Notes under the pieces: model-generated
Seen by the model: only the letters and a program-made list of their open reading frames with translations
Told to the model about the DNA's origin: nothing
Databases searched by the model: none
In this document: one piece after another, positions 1 to 11,427 of the stretch
Position numbering within the stretch: position 1 is the first letter of the stretch
How the letters are laid out: every line of letters starts with the position of its first letter
Position numbers and translations under genes: made by a program
Assembly: GCF_050624435.1 (NCBI RefSeq)
Contig: NC_134541.1
Span: 99,692,805-99,756,804, forward strand
Origin: Tenrec ecaudatus
Lineage: Eukaryota > Chordata > Mammalia > Afrosoricida > Tenrecidae
Direction of reading: 5' to 3'
Length of the DNA stretch: 64,000 nucleotides

Positions 1-9
1 TGCACTCAG

Positions 10-160
10 AACTCACAGACATGGAATAGATTCTGACCAAAAGCGACCCTCTACAGGGTTTCTGAGACTGTCAATCTTCATAGGAGCAGATAACCTCATC
101 TTTCTCCCAAGGAGAAGCTAGTGGATTTAAACTACTGAACTTACAGCACCACCAGGGCCT
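10..160 (-). mobile_element. AfroSINE, reverse orientation
   Basis: Reads in reverse as an AfroSINE: the head complement CCACCAGGGCC is at the right end, then CTTTCTCCCAAGGAG and GGTTTCTGAGACTGTC of the body. The left end runs to the window edge, so the tail may be cut. AfroSINEs are non-autonomous tRNA-derived retroposons of Afrotheria, moved by an RTE LINE. Confidence 0.85.
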
Positions 161-183
161 TTTCAATGAGAAAAAGAAGAAAA

Positions 184-350
184 ATGGATGTGGGGGTCAA
201 ACAACCCTTTCACAGAGGTCACCTGATTCATAACAGTAGCAAAATTACAGTTATGAAGTAGCAACGAAAATAATGTTATGGTTGGGGGATCACCACAATA
301 TGAGGAACTGTATGAAAGGGCCGCAGCATGAGGAAGGTTGGGAACCACTG
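184..350 (-). mobile_element. SPIN-like hAT MITE, 5' truncated
   Basis: Contains GGGGTCAAACAACCCTTTC, an internal CATAACAGTAGCAAAATTAC block and the terminal GGGAACCACTG. The other terminus is missing. Convention used for all hAT entries: + reads CAGTGGTTCTCA first and then the CGACCCTTTNATACAG arm. Non-coding and moved in trans by a hAT transposase. Confidence 0.85.
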
Positions 351-459
351 GATTAAGGCGTTCGCAAAACCTACTGAATACACTGGGCACTGCTAAAAGA
401 ATGAACACATCCGTCTCAGAAGAAATCTAACTGGAATGATCCCTAGAAGTCAGCACAGC

Positions 460-700
460 GTGACTTTGGCTCACGTATTCAGGATAGACCAGTTGTTTGA
501 AAAAGACATCTATTTGGTCAAGGGTCAGCAAAACTGAGCACACCCTCAATGAGACAGATTGACACAATAGCTGCAACAATGGTCTCACAGAACAAAAAGA
601 TTTTGAAGAGGGCTCATGGCAGGGCATCATTTTGCTGTTTGACCCAAGGTTGCCAAGAGTCAGGTCTGACTCATCAGTTAGGAAGGCAGACCACAAACAC
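460..700 (+). mobile_element. RTE (BovB-type) LINE 3' end
   Basis: Matches the last coding part of the RTE ORF: the stretch around CAATGAGACAGATTGACACA corresponds to an R-W-I-D-T motif, and a degraded GCAGGGCATCATTTTGCTG arm follows. Many frameshifts; dead. Confidence 0.75.
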
Positions 701-744
701 TGAAGTGTTCATTGTGATGGTATGGGAAAAACAAAACAGTAAAA

Positions 745-938
745 CCCAACTGCCATCCAGTCAATCGTGACTCACAGGGGCCCTGCTAGACCTGTTAGAA
801 TCGAGCGGCCTTAGGGGTGGGATCTGAGCTGTGCATCTTCATGGTAGGAGAAGGCCTCATTTTATTTCTTCTAAAGAGCTTCTGGTCGGGCTGAGCTGCT
901 GACCGAGTAACTGGCTACACCACCAGGACTCCCTGATC
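745..938 (-). mobile_element. AfroSINE, reverse orientation
   Basis: Tail complement GCCATCCAGTCAATCGTGACTC at left, head complement ACACCACCAGGACTCCC at right. Near full length at about 190 bp. Confidence 0.85.
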
Positions 939-1166
939 TTGTAGAAATGACCACTAATAACAACTAGACGTGTTTGATGACAAAGACCACTCTCCTTCTA
1001 TCTTTTCCTTTTTTATTTTCATGGTCATAAAATCCCAAATTTGACCTATACACGTAGCCACCCAGGATCAAAATGACACACACCAGCTTTCCCTGTAGCT
1101 AAATATGGGTATGTAACTAAGTTCCAGGTGTGCGAACAAGTGCTCTGTGGTGGCTTCTAGGAAGCC

Positions 1167-1643
1167 TGTGGTAGTTACATAATTTCATGTCAACTTGAAG
1201 GTGCATAAAAATGCAGAGGCATAGTGTAGCTGGTCAAACAGGTCGCAGCCTAATGGTTATTCCTTGTGGGCATGGCCTTCTCATAAGGAGGGTCCTGGGA
1301 ACCTCCCCACTCTCTCTGACTTCACCTTTCTGTTGGCTGATCCTGGTTGCTTGCAGCCCTATGATCTGACCACTGCCATTGGATCCACATACATCTTTGC
1401 ACCCACCAGCCTGTGATCTGTATTCTGCATCACTGCATGTGGCTGTGTGAGTCTGAAGAGGGACTTATGGACTTGTATCTGGACTTGTATTATGGACTTA
1501 TGGACAGTTTTGGACTTACGGACTTGATCTGGACTGGACTGGGATGTTTTCTTGATATAGAATCACTTCTTGATTTAAAGCTCTCTCTTACACATATATT
1601 GATTTTAGTGGATTTGTTTCTCTAGTTGACCCAGTCTAATACA
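1167..1643 (+). mobile_element. ERVL-type solo LTR (copy 1 of 3)
   Basis: About 477 bp beginning TGTGGTAGTTACATAA and ending GACCCAGTCTAATACA, the TG...CA form and edge sequences of ERVL (class III) LTRs such as MLT2. Copies at 22910-23399 and 39024-39537 share the internal GTCTGAAGAGGG and GGATTTGTTTCTCTAGT blocks. No internal retroviral region adjoins it, so it is a solo LTR. The flanking 5-mers do not match clearly. Confidence 0.75.
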
Positions 1644-1814
1644 CCTTCTAAGAGGGAACTGGCATGTAGCTTTGCCTCTTCACTTTTTTTCTTCCTGTTG
1701 GCCAACGTTCCAGCAGTCATCCTGGACAGTGAGGTAGGAGCCAGGTCTTGAGTGTGGATAGAGCTTGAATCCTGAGAACTGTGGCATTTCCATAGGACTC
1801 ATAGTCTACCTGCT

Positions 1815-1974
1815 TCTCAATGCCATTGAGTTGACTCCCACCCTATAGGACAGGCTAGACTAGACTGTAACTCTTTTAGGGAATAGAAGGCCATGGAATG
1901 TCTCATGGTTTTGAACTGCTGGCCTTGTGGTTATCCGTCCAATGCATAAACCATTATGCCACCAGGAGTTCTCT
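1815..1974 (-). mobile_element. AfroSINE, reverse orientation
   Basis: TGCCATTGAGTTGACTCCCA tail complement to ATGCCACCAGGAGTTC head complement. Confidence 0.85.
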
Positions 1975-2059
1975 AGACTTCACTCTGTACAAAAGAAATT
2001 GTCTAAGTCAATAGTGTTAGGGCTTTCTTGCAGCTGAACTGAATACGACTAAACTGTTT

Positions 2060-2240
2060 GTATTAAAGTTTTCTAAACAGAACCAACGAGAGCCAGAAAG
2101 ATCAATTTACTTCAGGTCATTGTGGGAGGCTGGCAAGTTCAAAATCCATTGGTCTGGCACAGACTTGAGACTCTTGCAGGCTGCATCCCAAAACCGATAG
2201 GTTAAGCAATAAGAAAACGAGATGAGAACTCTGCCAAAAT
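2060..2240 (-). mobile_element. Old ERVL/MLT2-like LTR fragment
   Basis: AACAGAACCAACGAGAGCC and GGGAGGCTGGCAAGTTCAAA resemble the reverse of MLT2-type LTR 3' ends. Strongly decayed; could be another mammal-wide repeat. Confidence 0.4.
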
Positions 2241-2336
2241 ATCTATTTATACTCTAGAGGCAGAACACTCTCTAGGAATACTCCTCAGAGCGTCACTGAT
2301 TAATTGAATATATACATTAGATGGCATCATTATATT

Positions 2337-2730
2337 GTTGTTAGATGCAGTCACCTTGGTTCCAACTCATAGCTACCCCATGTAGAATCGAACAAGAGAC
2401 TGCCCTCGCAATGTTACGTTTGAGCCCATTGTCACGCCATTGCGTCCATCCATCTCCTTGCATTTGCTCCTCTTCTTCAACGACCCTCTACTTTAACAAC
2501 ACAAAGTCCTTTTCCCAAGCGTGTAAGATGAAGTCTTACCCTCTTCACTTCTAAGGAGCTTTCTGGCTGCTCATCTTTTACAACAGACTTCTTTGTTTTT
2601 CTGCTAGTCCACAGTTCTTTCAGTATTCTTCACCAACACTATAATTCAAATGCATCAACTATTCTGCCACCTTCGTTATTCATTGTCCAATTTTCACATA
2701 CATACAAGTTGATAAAAAATATCAGCTTGA
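2337..2730 (-). mobile_element. RTE LINE 3' end, left part of a split copy
   Basis: Begins at the shared tail TTGTTGTTAGATGC and continues back through the ORF 3' region (CTTCACTTCTAAGGAGC). Interrupted at about 2730 by a + strand L1; it resumes at 3806 with the next RTE segment, so it was one copy. Confidence 0.8.
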
Positions 2731-3805
2731 CAACAAACTCAGGGACAAGGGAACTATAAGTGATCTAAAAACCATAGCAAGGAGGGCATAGCACACCTGG
2801 TGGGGCTTAATCAAGGGCAATGTAGCCAAGAGCACTTACTGAAACTTGAATGAAGGGCCAACGTGATAGTAGAACAGGAGGAAGGCAAAAGGAAATAGAG
2901 GAAAGAACTAGGAAGCAAACGACATTTATAGAGGGCTAAATACAGGCATGTACATATGCCAATATATTTTCATATAATGATAGGGAAATAGATCTAAGTA
3001 CATATATGTATCTGTTAAGTATAGCGTCTGGGGTCTTAAAGGCTTAAAGATAAAGAAGAGGTCTTCTTGCTGAGATGCAACAAAACCCACATGGAAAAAG
3101 CACACCAGCCTGTGTGATCATGTGATTTTGAAGGGATCAGGCATTAAAGACAAGGAACAAAAAATCATATCATTGTGAAGGAAGGGGAGTGTGGAGTGGA
3201 GACCCAAGCCCATCTGTAGGCAATTAGACATCCTTTTACAGAAGGGTCAGAAGTAAGAGATGAGCCAGTCAGGATGCGGTATAGCACCAATGAAACATAC
3301 AACTTTTCTCTAGTTTTTAAATGCTCATTCCCACCTGCCACTCCCCCATCATAATCCCAATTCTAACTTATAAATCCAGCTAGACCAGAGCATATACACT
3401 GGTACAGATAAGAGCTCTCAACATAGATTCCAAGACAGATAAACCACCTCAGGACCAATAATGAGAGTAGAGATACCAGGAGGGGAAGGGAAAGGTGGGG
3501 GGAGAAAGGGAGAACAGATCACAATGATAGAAATATTACCCCCTCCCAGGGGGATGGACAACAGAAAAGTGGGCAAAGGGAGACTGTGGTCAGTGAAAGA
3601 TATAAAAAAAAAAGAGCAATTTATAAATTATCAAGGGTTCATGAGGGAGGGAGGGTGGGAGGGAGGAAATGAGCTGATACCAAGGGCTTAAGTAGAAGGA
3701 AAATGTTTTGAAAATGATGGCAATATATGTATAAAGGTGCTTGACACAATGGATAGATGGATGGATGGATTGTGATAAGAGCCCCCAATAAAATGAATAT
3801 ATATA
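2731..3805 (+). mobile_element. L1 3' UTR fragment inserted in RTE
   Basis: About 1,075 bp of non-coding L1 3' UTR in forward orientation, ending AGCCCCCAATAAAATGAATA. The same sequence occurs reversed at 17815-19773, 43180-45308 and 53097-54361. Flanked by near-identical ATCAGCTTGA (2721-2730) and ATCAGCTCGA (3806-3815), a 10-bp target duplication with one mismatch. 5' truncated, as usual for LINEs. Confidence 0.88.
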
Positions 3806-4025
3806 ATCAGCTCGAACCAAGTGCATCTCAGTCCTCAAGATGACATCCTTGCTCTTCAACACTTTTAAGAGGTCTTATGCAGCACATTTGTCTAATAAAA
3901 TCCATCCTTCAATTTCGTGACTGCTGCTTCCTTGAACATTGTGTATCCAAGCAAAATGAAATACTTTACAACTTTAATCTCAATCTGTCATGATGTTGTC
4001 TATTTCACAATGTTGTCTACATTAT
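3806..4025 (-). mobile_element. RTE LINE, right part of the split copy
   Basis: CATCTCAGTCCTCAAGATGA and GACTGCTGCTTCCTTGA continue the RTE ORF where 2337-2730 stops. The same block occurs at 41430-41610. Confidence 0.8.
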
Positions 4026-4325
4026 ATTACAGAAGTTATTGACTTGATTTAAGGTCAACTGATTCAGCCACATGGAATTGTTCCATATACTGGCCCAGAC
4101 AACTAGACTAGTGTTTGGCCAAACTCTAGAAACCATAGCCGTGCAGCCCATTCAGACACACCGCACCGTGTAGAGGGTTCCTGAGCCTGTAAATCTTCCT
4201 GAGAAGATAGCCTCTTGTTTCCCCAGGGGAGCAGCTGGTGCTTGTAAACTGCCTCCCTGGTGGTCAGCAGTGTGATGTTCACCACTAACCTAGCCAAGTT
4301 AGTCCATAAAATTAGCAATCACACT
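4026..4325 (-). mobile_element. MLT2-type ERVL LTR, split by an AfroSINE
   Basis: Left part has CTAGTGTTTGGCCAAAC...AAACCATAGCC and right part TAGCCAAGTTAGTCCATAAA, together the reverse of an MLT2A-like LTR start. Bases 4141-4286 between them are an AfroSINE. Confidence 0.7.
4141..4286 (-). mobile_element. AfroSINE nested in MLT2 LTR
   Basis: TAGAGGGTTCCTGAGCCTG and CCCCAGGGGAGCAGCTGGTG body complement. Flanked by AACCATAGCC (4131-4140) and AACCTAGCC (4287-4295), a target duplication with one indel. Confidence 0.75.
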
Positions 4326-5384
4326 AATACAATGCCTCCCAGTCTGTTACCAAATTTGAGTAAGAAGTTCCACAATCACTATCAATAGCTATGTATTTTC
4401 CAAAAGTTTGGGGAGAAGCAGGCTAGGTACAACAATACCCCTAAGTATGCAGCTTGTTCAAAGAGAATGCATAATGGATTTCTTCCTGAAACAATTGGCA
4501 TTGAGCTCTGTTTTGGGTAAACATTGAGATTCATTCCTCACCAAAGCAAATATTGACTTCTCCTTTACCAGTCATGCTAAAGCAACAAGCCAGCAAGATG
4601 AGTGGGAAGGCGAGGGGTCAAGACAAGGGCTCGAGCAAATTTCTCCATAGGTTAAGTGTGTGGGATAAGAAAATATGAGAATTAAAGCAAAGTAAAGAGC
4701 TTTGGATTATAAATGTATTAAGGACACACGAAACATCTTCTATAAATACTATTTTAAATGTACTCTATAAAGTATTGACTTAAAGCTGTAGTTTTGGCTC
4801 TTAAAATCTCCGGGGACTTGACTAAAAATATTCTTTTTTGTCCATTTTCAGGAAAGATAAATTCATACCAGGGATTTTCAAAGCTAAGAGTAACTTTGAA
4901 AAAGAACAAGAGAGAAAAGCTCAGGCTTACAGGCTCTCTACTTCATCAAAATCCTAAAAAACCAACTCTAAATGGCTCTTAGAAAACTGTCCAGTTTTCT
5001 AATGGATACGTCCAACAACAACCACCGCCACAAAATGTTTTAAAGGAAAGTAAGGATCTTCAGTATTATTTTATATTAATATAATATATTATTTTCATGC
5101 TGATAGGTAACAGCATCCTGAACCATGAAATTAACATTTCATTCTGAAATTTCCTTATTTTAAAAATTAAACACAGAGCTTTATAAAAGCTAACAATTAC
5201 CCACTTTAAGCTCTACATTCATTTCTCAAGCATGGTTCTTCCAGCGATTCCTAATTAGTGATGACTTCCAATTGGGTCATTTGGCTTAATTTAATCTCAA
5301 ACATTTTTCCTTTATGATACTTGACGTTAATTTTCAATTTAATTTTAGGAAAGAACAGTGATTTTTCAACAGCTGCCAAATGCA
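4326..5384. other. No recognisable feature
   Basis: AT-rich sequence with only short open frames and no repeat family I can name. Confidence 0.5.
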
Positions 5385-5394
5385 GGCTTGCCTG

Positions 5395-5650
5395 TTTCAG
5401 AGGGTCCTTAAGCCACGGAGGCCCCTGTGTGGAGCAAACGGCTTGCATTCATCTACGAACCTCAAGATCAGCAGTTGGGGCACGGGGGTTATAAGTGGAG
5501 CTGCCAAGCACAAGGTCAGCAGGCCAAATCCCCCAGCAGCCCTGCAGGAGAAAGATAAGGCTGCGGGCTCCCGTAAGGATGTGCCGTCTTGGAGAGCCTC
5601 GTGAGGGTGCCTACCAGTCAGCATCAACTCCGTGACACTGAGTATTTTTC
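5395..5650 (+). mobile_element. Degraded AfroSINE(s), forward
   Basis: CAGCCCTGCAGGAGAAAGAT, GGCTCCCGTAAGGATG and a tail-like CAGTCAGCATCAACTC are recognisable from 5510 on. The 5395-5500 part looks like the head of a second overlapping copy. Confidence 0.6.
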
Positions 5651-5962
5651 TTCCTCTTCTGGGTTTATTTTTATTTTTATGTTGGTACTGGCACTTCAGG
5701 AAAAAGGTCTGGCTCTCTACTTCTGTAAAGATTACAACGCTTAAAAAAAAAACACCTATGGAGAAGAGCTGAGAGTACTGCAGCACATAGGCCCACCCTG
5801 AGTCAAAGCCACGCCCTGCTCCCCCTTAAGCCACCCACCCGGGCACACGTTTAAATATCAGATCACATTGCAGATGTACAATCAACCTTGTTCATGGGCT
5901 TTGGAAAAGTTTTGCTGTTTCTTGGACAATGGCTCTTCTTTGTTTATTTTCTCTCCTTTGCC

Positions 5963-6155
5963 CAGTGGTTCTCATACTTCTTAACGCCACGACCCTTTCA
6001 TACAGTTCCTCATGTTGTGGTGACCCCCCAACCATAAAATTATTCTCATTGCTGCATCATAACTGTCATTTTGCTACTGTTATGAATTGGGTGACCCCTG
6101 TGAAAGGGTCGTTTGGCCCCCAAAGAGGTCATGACCCACAGGTTGAGAACAGCTG
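5963..6155 (+). mobile_element. SPIN-like hAT MITE, full length
   Basis: 193 bp from CAGTGGTTCTCATAC to GGTTGAGAACAGCTG, with both arms intact. Flanking octamers CCTTTGCC and CCTTATAC match at only 5 of 8 positions. Confidence 0.9.
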
Positions 6156-6379
6156 CCTTATACCAAAGTTTTTGTCCCCCCCAAACACATTAGATATATT
6201 TGCTATAAGGTGTGATCATTTGGCACTAGTTTTTGCAAAGATATACTATCCAAATTACTCAACATAATTGTCTCAACTCATAAACAAATTTGAATCACGA
6301 ACCATGTTTAGATGACCCCAAAAGTTTGCCTGCAGATACACGTCTACACGGCGATAGAGGGGATGAAGAAGAATGTCTT

Positions 6380-8060
6380 TTTTCTTTAACATTACTTTAT
6401 TTTCAACAGTTTCACCAACACACAATTCATATGTCATACATTTCGCCAAATGTATGACAGTTATGAAGCAGCGATGAAAATAATTCTATGGTTGGGGGGT
6501 CACCACAACATGAGGAGCTGTATTAAAGGGTCGCGGCCTGAGGAAGGTTGAGAACCACTGGTCTAAGGAGAGAAAACAAACAAAGAAAAGCCATTGTCCA
6601 AGAAACAGCAAAACTTTTCCAAAGCCAGTGGAAAAGGTTGATTGTACAGCTGATAAATCCCATTCATAAGAGTTGTGTGACCATCACTACAGTTACTTCC
6701 CAAACATTTCTTCTTCCTTGTACTCATTACGTTAGCTTCTTGGAAGCTATTAATCCAGGTGTTGGCTCTGAGGTTTACCTGCTCTGGGTTTCATATACAG
6801 AAAAGCATACAAACTCAAGGCAAAATGCAAACAGGCAGCCCAACAAGCATGACAGAATGAAGCAGAAACACCTCAATCGAAAGCAAAGCCGAACGTATTT
6901 TAAAAGTAGAGCAATTATTCAGTAGCTCAAAGGGAGCTCAATGACAGCGTCACATCTTGGCCTAACTACACCTGCAGGAACCCACCCTACAACGTGCTCC
7001 GTCTGGTAACAAGCCTTTCCCATCTCTGGGCCATAGCCAGAGGGGATGCTTCAGAAGCTTAATCCACATAGGCGAGCAGGGAATGGCTTTTGAGTTTTAG
7101 CGGACCTCCACAGACCACGTGTTTGGTCTGACCTTCTGCAAACCAAGTGTTCAGAATGTAAGCTCTAATACTATTCCCTCCTCCAGATTAGCATTTTATT
7201 GTTTGTAATACTCTTGAATCACACAGGCTGGCATGCTTCTTCCATGTGGATTCAGCTGGTGTCTCACTTACATGGCTGATTGCCTTAAGACGAGCCTTTA
7301 AGACTCCAGACACTATTTTTCCTAAAAGCTTGGCTCCTCTGCTTTCTTCACCACACTTTGCTACTGTACCCATTGATCACTTCATGGGGATAGGTATTGA
7401 GTAGGGACATGTCATAAGGACTAATTGTTCCTAGATTAGGGCTATGATTATGTGCCAGCTCAAAATCCATTTATGTACCCATGGTTGATATATGTCCCTG
7501 GTTCACTTTAAAACATCATTAGTATTTGTTGAAGGGCATTATAAATTACCCCCAAGAGGCATATGGAAGTTCTATTGTGGCATTGTCACTAATTTAGCCA
7601 AATGGTATAGAATTTAAAACAATGCTGAGAAAAAGAGAGTAGACATGTATTGGAGAGTTTTTTAGACCACATATTTGGATTGTTGATTTGTACAGATTAA
7701 CAACTTAGATGACTGGACACTATTTACACTTACAATGAGGGAAAAACTTTCAATAATGCTCATTCACAGAGGCAGAATTTGTCTCTACATGTCATAAAAA
7801 GGCAAAGGGAGTATGAAAATAGTACATATATGGTTGTCTTGAGTTTCCCCTATGGAAAAAGGTCACCTGCTTCTTCTTACACAGTGGCATTTCAGCCTTT
7901 GCCCCATGGAGTATTTCAGCTCCTTTACTCTGCTACCAATGTGTTTAAGTCCAGTTCACTCAGTGGGAGTTCCACATAGGATCCTGTCGGTATGGTCTAT
8001 GAAAGGTGTTAGGACAGAGTCCAAAATCCTGGTTGTCTATAGTACCTAGCCTGGGTCACC
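6380..8060 (-). mobile_element. Older afrotherian L1 3' UTR
   Basis: Parallels 10555-12480 block by block: the AATCGAAAGCAAAGC A-rich section, CACACAGGCTGGCATGCTTC, TTAAGACTCCAGACAC, GACTGGACACTATTTACAC and GTCTATAGTACCTAGCCTGG. About 1.6 kb, reversed and non-coding. A hAT fragment lies inside at 6452-6560. The ORF2 end that precedes this UTR at 12940-13372 is not present here. Confidence 0.75.
6452..6560 (-). mobile_element. SPIN-like hAT fragment inside L1 3' UTR
   Basis: From ACAGTTATGAAGCAGCG to GGTTGAGAACCACTG; one arm missing. Confidence 0.85.
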
Positions 8061-8099
8061 AAGGGTTGAATACAAACTAGCTCAAAAGCGCTCCGATCA

Positions 8100-8275
8100 G
8101 AATGGAACTCAGTCATCCCAGACCAGCCTTGTGACTTACTGTTCTCCCCAAGAGAAAGATGAGTCCGTCTGCTTCTGTCAAGATTGACAACCTCAGAATC
8201 CCTACAGAGAATTCTACTTTTTCCCATAGGGTTCCTATGAGTTGGTATCTAGTGACGGCGGTGGGTTTGAGGTAA
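8100..8275 (+). mobile_element. AfroSINE 3' half
   Basis: CCCCAAGAGAAAGATGAGTC, TCTGCTTCTGTCAAGATTGA and GGGTTCCTATGAGTTGG then GACGGCGGTGGGTTTG. The head is missing or merged with L1 sequence. Confidence 0.75.
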
Positions 8276-9006
8276 GCTGCTAAGTCTATGATAATGAATA
8301 CACAAAATGGATAGTCCAGGTATATGCAATATCGCTAAACTAAAGGAAAAAGAAAAGAACAACAGCATGCACAATCTCAGACTCATGAAATAATACGAAT
8401 AGCCGATGGGGTTCCTTTGAGATCTCTCCTCAGTATAGGCACTCAGCTACTCAGGCTGACGAAGGCTCCTTTGTGAGATGGGCTTCCATGCTAACTGGGA
8501 CATAGCAAAGCTAGAGGGTTTTGAGCCAGCAGGTAAATACTTCTCGAGCCTGGCAAGCTGGTGCCGCTTCTGCTCACAGGCCATTGGTCATGACTAATCA
8601 CACGGTCTGTTAGGCAGGGTTCTCTAGTGAAACAGAACCATGGGCTGTTTCTAATTCATGGTGATCTTATGTACTAACAGACTGTCCTTAGACACACACA
8701 TGGGAATGGAGTATGTTTACATTGTTGTCTACTTATTTTCACCAAGATAGCATTTTGATATTTTATACAAAGAAAGCCCAGTTTATATATAACAGGCTTC
8801 CTATTTAAATAATGTGGTTAAAGACTTGTTCAGAGTACTGTATCTAGAAAGAAGACACATAATTAAAAGGTTAATTTTAAGTTTTTTCAAGTGTTCTGAC
8901 ATTTCATTGTTTCTTTTTGCTGTACTGATTCTGGAAAAAATTTTAAATTTTAACTAATAAGATTAGTGCCCCTTTCCCCAAAGAATAAATATATATGCTC
9001 ACAAAA
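8276..9006. other. Mostly unassigned sequence
   Basis: Only a short GGCAGGGTTCTCTAGTG motif at about 8613 recalls an ERVL LTR end. No gene seen. Confidence 0.45.
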
Positions 9007-9043
9007 TCTGTCTGTCCGCCTGCCTGCCTGTCTACCTACTTAG
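9007..9043. repeat. Imperfect CTGT/CTGC tetranucleotide repeat
   Basis: TCTGTCTGTCCGCCTGCCTG and following units. Confidence 0.85.
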
Positions 9044-9106
9044 GAGGGGGCTTAAAATGAAAGAATATTTATTTATTTTCACCAACTTTTTTTGAAGCTC
9101 CCTCAT

Positions 9107-9107
<1 letters not shown>

Positions 9108-9143
<36 letters not shown>
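9108..9143. repeat. (CA)n microsatellite
   Basis: About 17 uninterrupted CA units next to the tail end of the reversed AfroSINE at 9146. Confidence 0.95.
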
Positions 9144-9145
<2 letters not shown>

Positions 9146-9147
<2 letters not shown>

Positions 9148-9305
9148 GCTGTTGAGTCAGTTCTGACTCATAGCACCCTGTACAGGGGTTGTGAAGCTAT
9201 AAATATTTCCAGCAGATCACTTCTGCTTTACCCTGTGGAGAAACCGGTATATTTCAACCACCAACATTGTGATTAGCAAGGCAATACTTAACCCACAGCA
9301 CCATG
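9146..9305 (-). mobile_element. AfroSINE, reverse orientation
   Basis: CTGTTGAGTCAGTTCTGACT tail complement and TTTCAACCACCAACATTG body complement. Confidence 0.85.
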
Positions 9306-9309
9306 AATG

Positions 9310-9480
9310 CCGACTTCCACCAAACCCATTCCTACTCGTAATGACTCTGTGCCGCGCTTCTGAGGCTACAATCTTTATGGGAGCAGACAGCCTCAACTTT
9401 CTCCAAGGTGCAGCTGGTGGATTTCAACTGCAAACCCGTGTGTAGCAGCCGGACACTCATCTAACAGCACCGCCAAGGTG
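9310..9480 (-). mobile_element. AfroSINE, reverse, head-to-tail with the previous copy
   Basis: TCGTAATGACTCTGTGCCGC to AACAGCACCGCCAAGG; includes GGTGCAGCTGGTGGATTTC. Confidence 0.85.
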
Positions 9481-9504
9481 GTGATATGCAATGTGTAGAG
9501 ATAG

Positions 9505-10554
9505 ATAGACGTATTTCTAGTTACCCTATGTACACATGGTTGCCGCATGTACGAAAAAACGAAGCACTGCTCAGTCCTGCACCTTCCTCACAATTGTCTT
9601 CATCTTCGAGTCCACTGCTGCAGTCACGGGCTCAGTCCATCTTGTCGAGGGCCTTGCTCTCTGTGGCTGCCCTCTGCTTTACCAAGCACGATGTCCTTCT
9701 TCAGAGACTGGTCTCTCCTGCCATCATGTCAAAGTTGTGCCAAAGGTTGTTATACGTCTCCTCCGATCTTGATACCGCATTCTTCTTCATATAAGCCAGC
9801 TTCTCTGGTTGTTTGCTCAACAGAGGAATGGAGTAACCATCCATGGTGAGAGGCTACAACCCTGACGCACACCTTTCCTGATTTCAACCACTCAGTGTTC
9901 CCTTGTTCTGTTCACACACTGCCTCTTGATCCATGTACAAGGTCCACAAGAGCACCATGAAGCGTTCTGGAATTCCCATTCTTCTCACGGTTATTCACAA
10001 TTTGTTATCACACAATCTAATACACTGGCATACTCAATAACACACAAATCAACTTCTTCCGGGTCTTCTCTGCTCCAAGAGCCATCTGATGTCAGCAATG
10101 ATATTCTTGGTTCAATACTCTTCGGAATCTGGCCTGAATCTCTGGCAGCTCTCTGTTTTGGGAAGATCTTCAGCAGAATTTTACTTACATGTAAAATCAA
10201 TGACATTGTTCTATAATTTGTACATACTGTGGAGTCACCTTTCTTTGGAATCAGTAAAAATATAGATCTCTTCTGGTCAGTTGGCAAGGTAGCTGTCTTT
10301 CAAATTTCTTGACACAGACAAGTGAGTGCTTCCAGTACTTCATCAGTTTGTTGAAACATTTCCATTGGTATGCCATCAATTCCTGGAACCTTGGAGTTTG
10401 GAGGGTTATTTTCTTTTTTTAAATAATTTTATTGGGGGCTCGTACAGCTCTTATCACATCCATATACACATTCATTGTGTGAAGCACATTTGGGAACCTT
10501 GTTTTTGGCTAATGCTTTCAGTGCGGCTTGGATTTCTTCAGCACCATTGGTTCT
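9505..10554 (-). mobile_element. RTE LINE ORF remnant (reverse transcriptase region)
   Basis: Reversed RTE/BovB coding sequence. Frame 9991-10287 reads IPKKGDSTVCTNYRT, the conserved P-KKG...NYR stretch of RTE reverse transcriptases, followed by HVSKILLKI. The 9505-9740 part is the ORF 3' end (ACCAAGCACGATGTCCTTC, AGAGACTGGTCTCTCCTG). Multiple stops and a 99-bp L1 fragment at 10394-10492 show it is inactive. The copy resumes at 13373. Confidence 0.9.
10394..10492 (-). mobile_element. 99-bp L1 3' end nested in RTE
   Basis: TTTTATTGGGGGCTCGTACA is the reversed L1 3' terminus. Flanked by a perfect 9-bp duplication GGAACCTTG (10385-10393 and 10493-10501). Confidence 0.93.
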
Positions 10555-11235
10555 TTTTAAAATAGTTTGTATGGTCAGCTAATTTACGTATCATACAATT
10601 TAATCAGTCAGTTAAATTAAGAGTTGTGCAATCAATGGCAAAACATCTTCTCCTACTCTTGTTGCTAGCTCCCCATTTCCCCCTAACCTCTCCTAGGTGA
10701 TTATTATTTCAGTTACTGTCTCTATAGATTTACCCTTGCTGGATTTCATGTGCAGAAAATAATGCAAAACACAAACAAGAAGCAAACAAAATAACCAACA
10801 ACAATGACAAAACAAAACAGAGAAGAATCTCAATCGAAAAGAAAGCAGAGCATATTAAAAACTGAAGCAACTTAAAAATGGGTCAAAAGAGATCAAGGGA
10901 TAAGGGATGACATTTTAACCTAACTGCATCTGCCATAAGGGACTTTCTAATGCTGTCTCTGTGATAGCAAGACTATCCCCACCCCTGGGGATTCACCAGA
11001 GGCTTAATCCCTGTGAGGATGCTGCGAATGGAATTTGGACTTCCACTCTCATCCATAGCCTTCTGAAAACCAAGTGTTCACAATTTAAGCTTTGATACCA
11101 CACCTCCTTCAGACTTGGGTTTCATTATGTACAGTCCTTGGATCACACAGACTGGTGTGCTTCTTCCATGTGGACTTAGTTGGTGCCTCGCTTAGATGGC
11201 TGCTTGTTTGATGACAAGCCTTTAAGACTCTAGAC

Positions 11236-11427
11236 CAGTGGTTCTCAACCTGTGGGTCACGACCCATTTGGGGGTCGAACAACCCTTTCACAGGGGTTGC
11301 CCGATTCATAACAGGAGCAAACTTACAGTGATGACATAGCAGCGAAAATAACTTTATGGTTGGGGGTCACCACCACATGAGGAACTGTATGAAAGGGTCG
11401 CGGCCTGAGGAAGGTTGAGAACCTCTG
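11236..11427 (-). mobile_element. SPIN-like hAT MITE, full length, nested in L1
   Basis: 192 bp, CAGTGGTTCTCAACCTG to GGTTGAGAACCTCTG. Octamer duplication CTCTAGAC (11228-11235) and GTCTAGAC (11428-11435), 7 of 8 matching. Confidence 0.95.
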
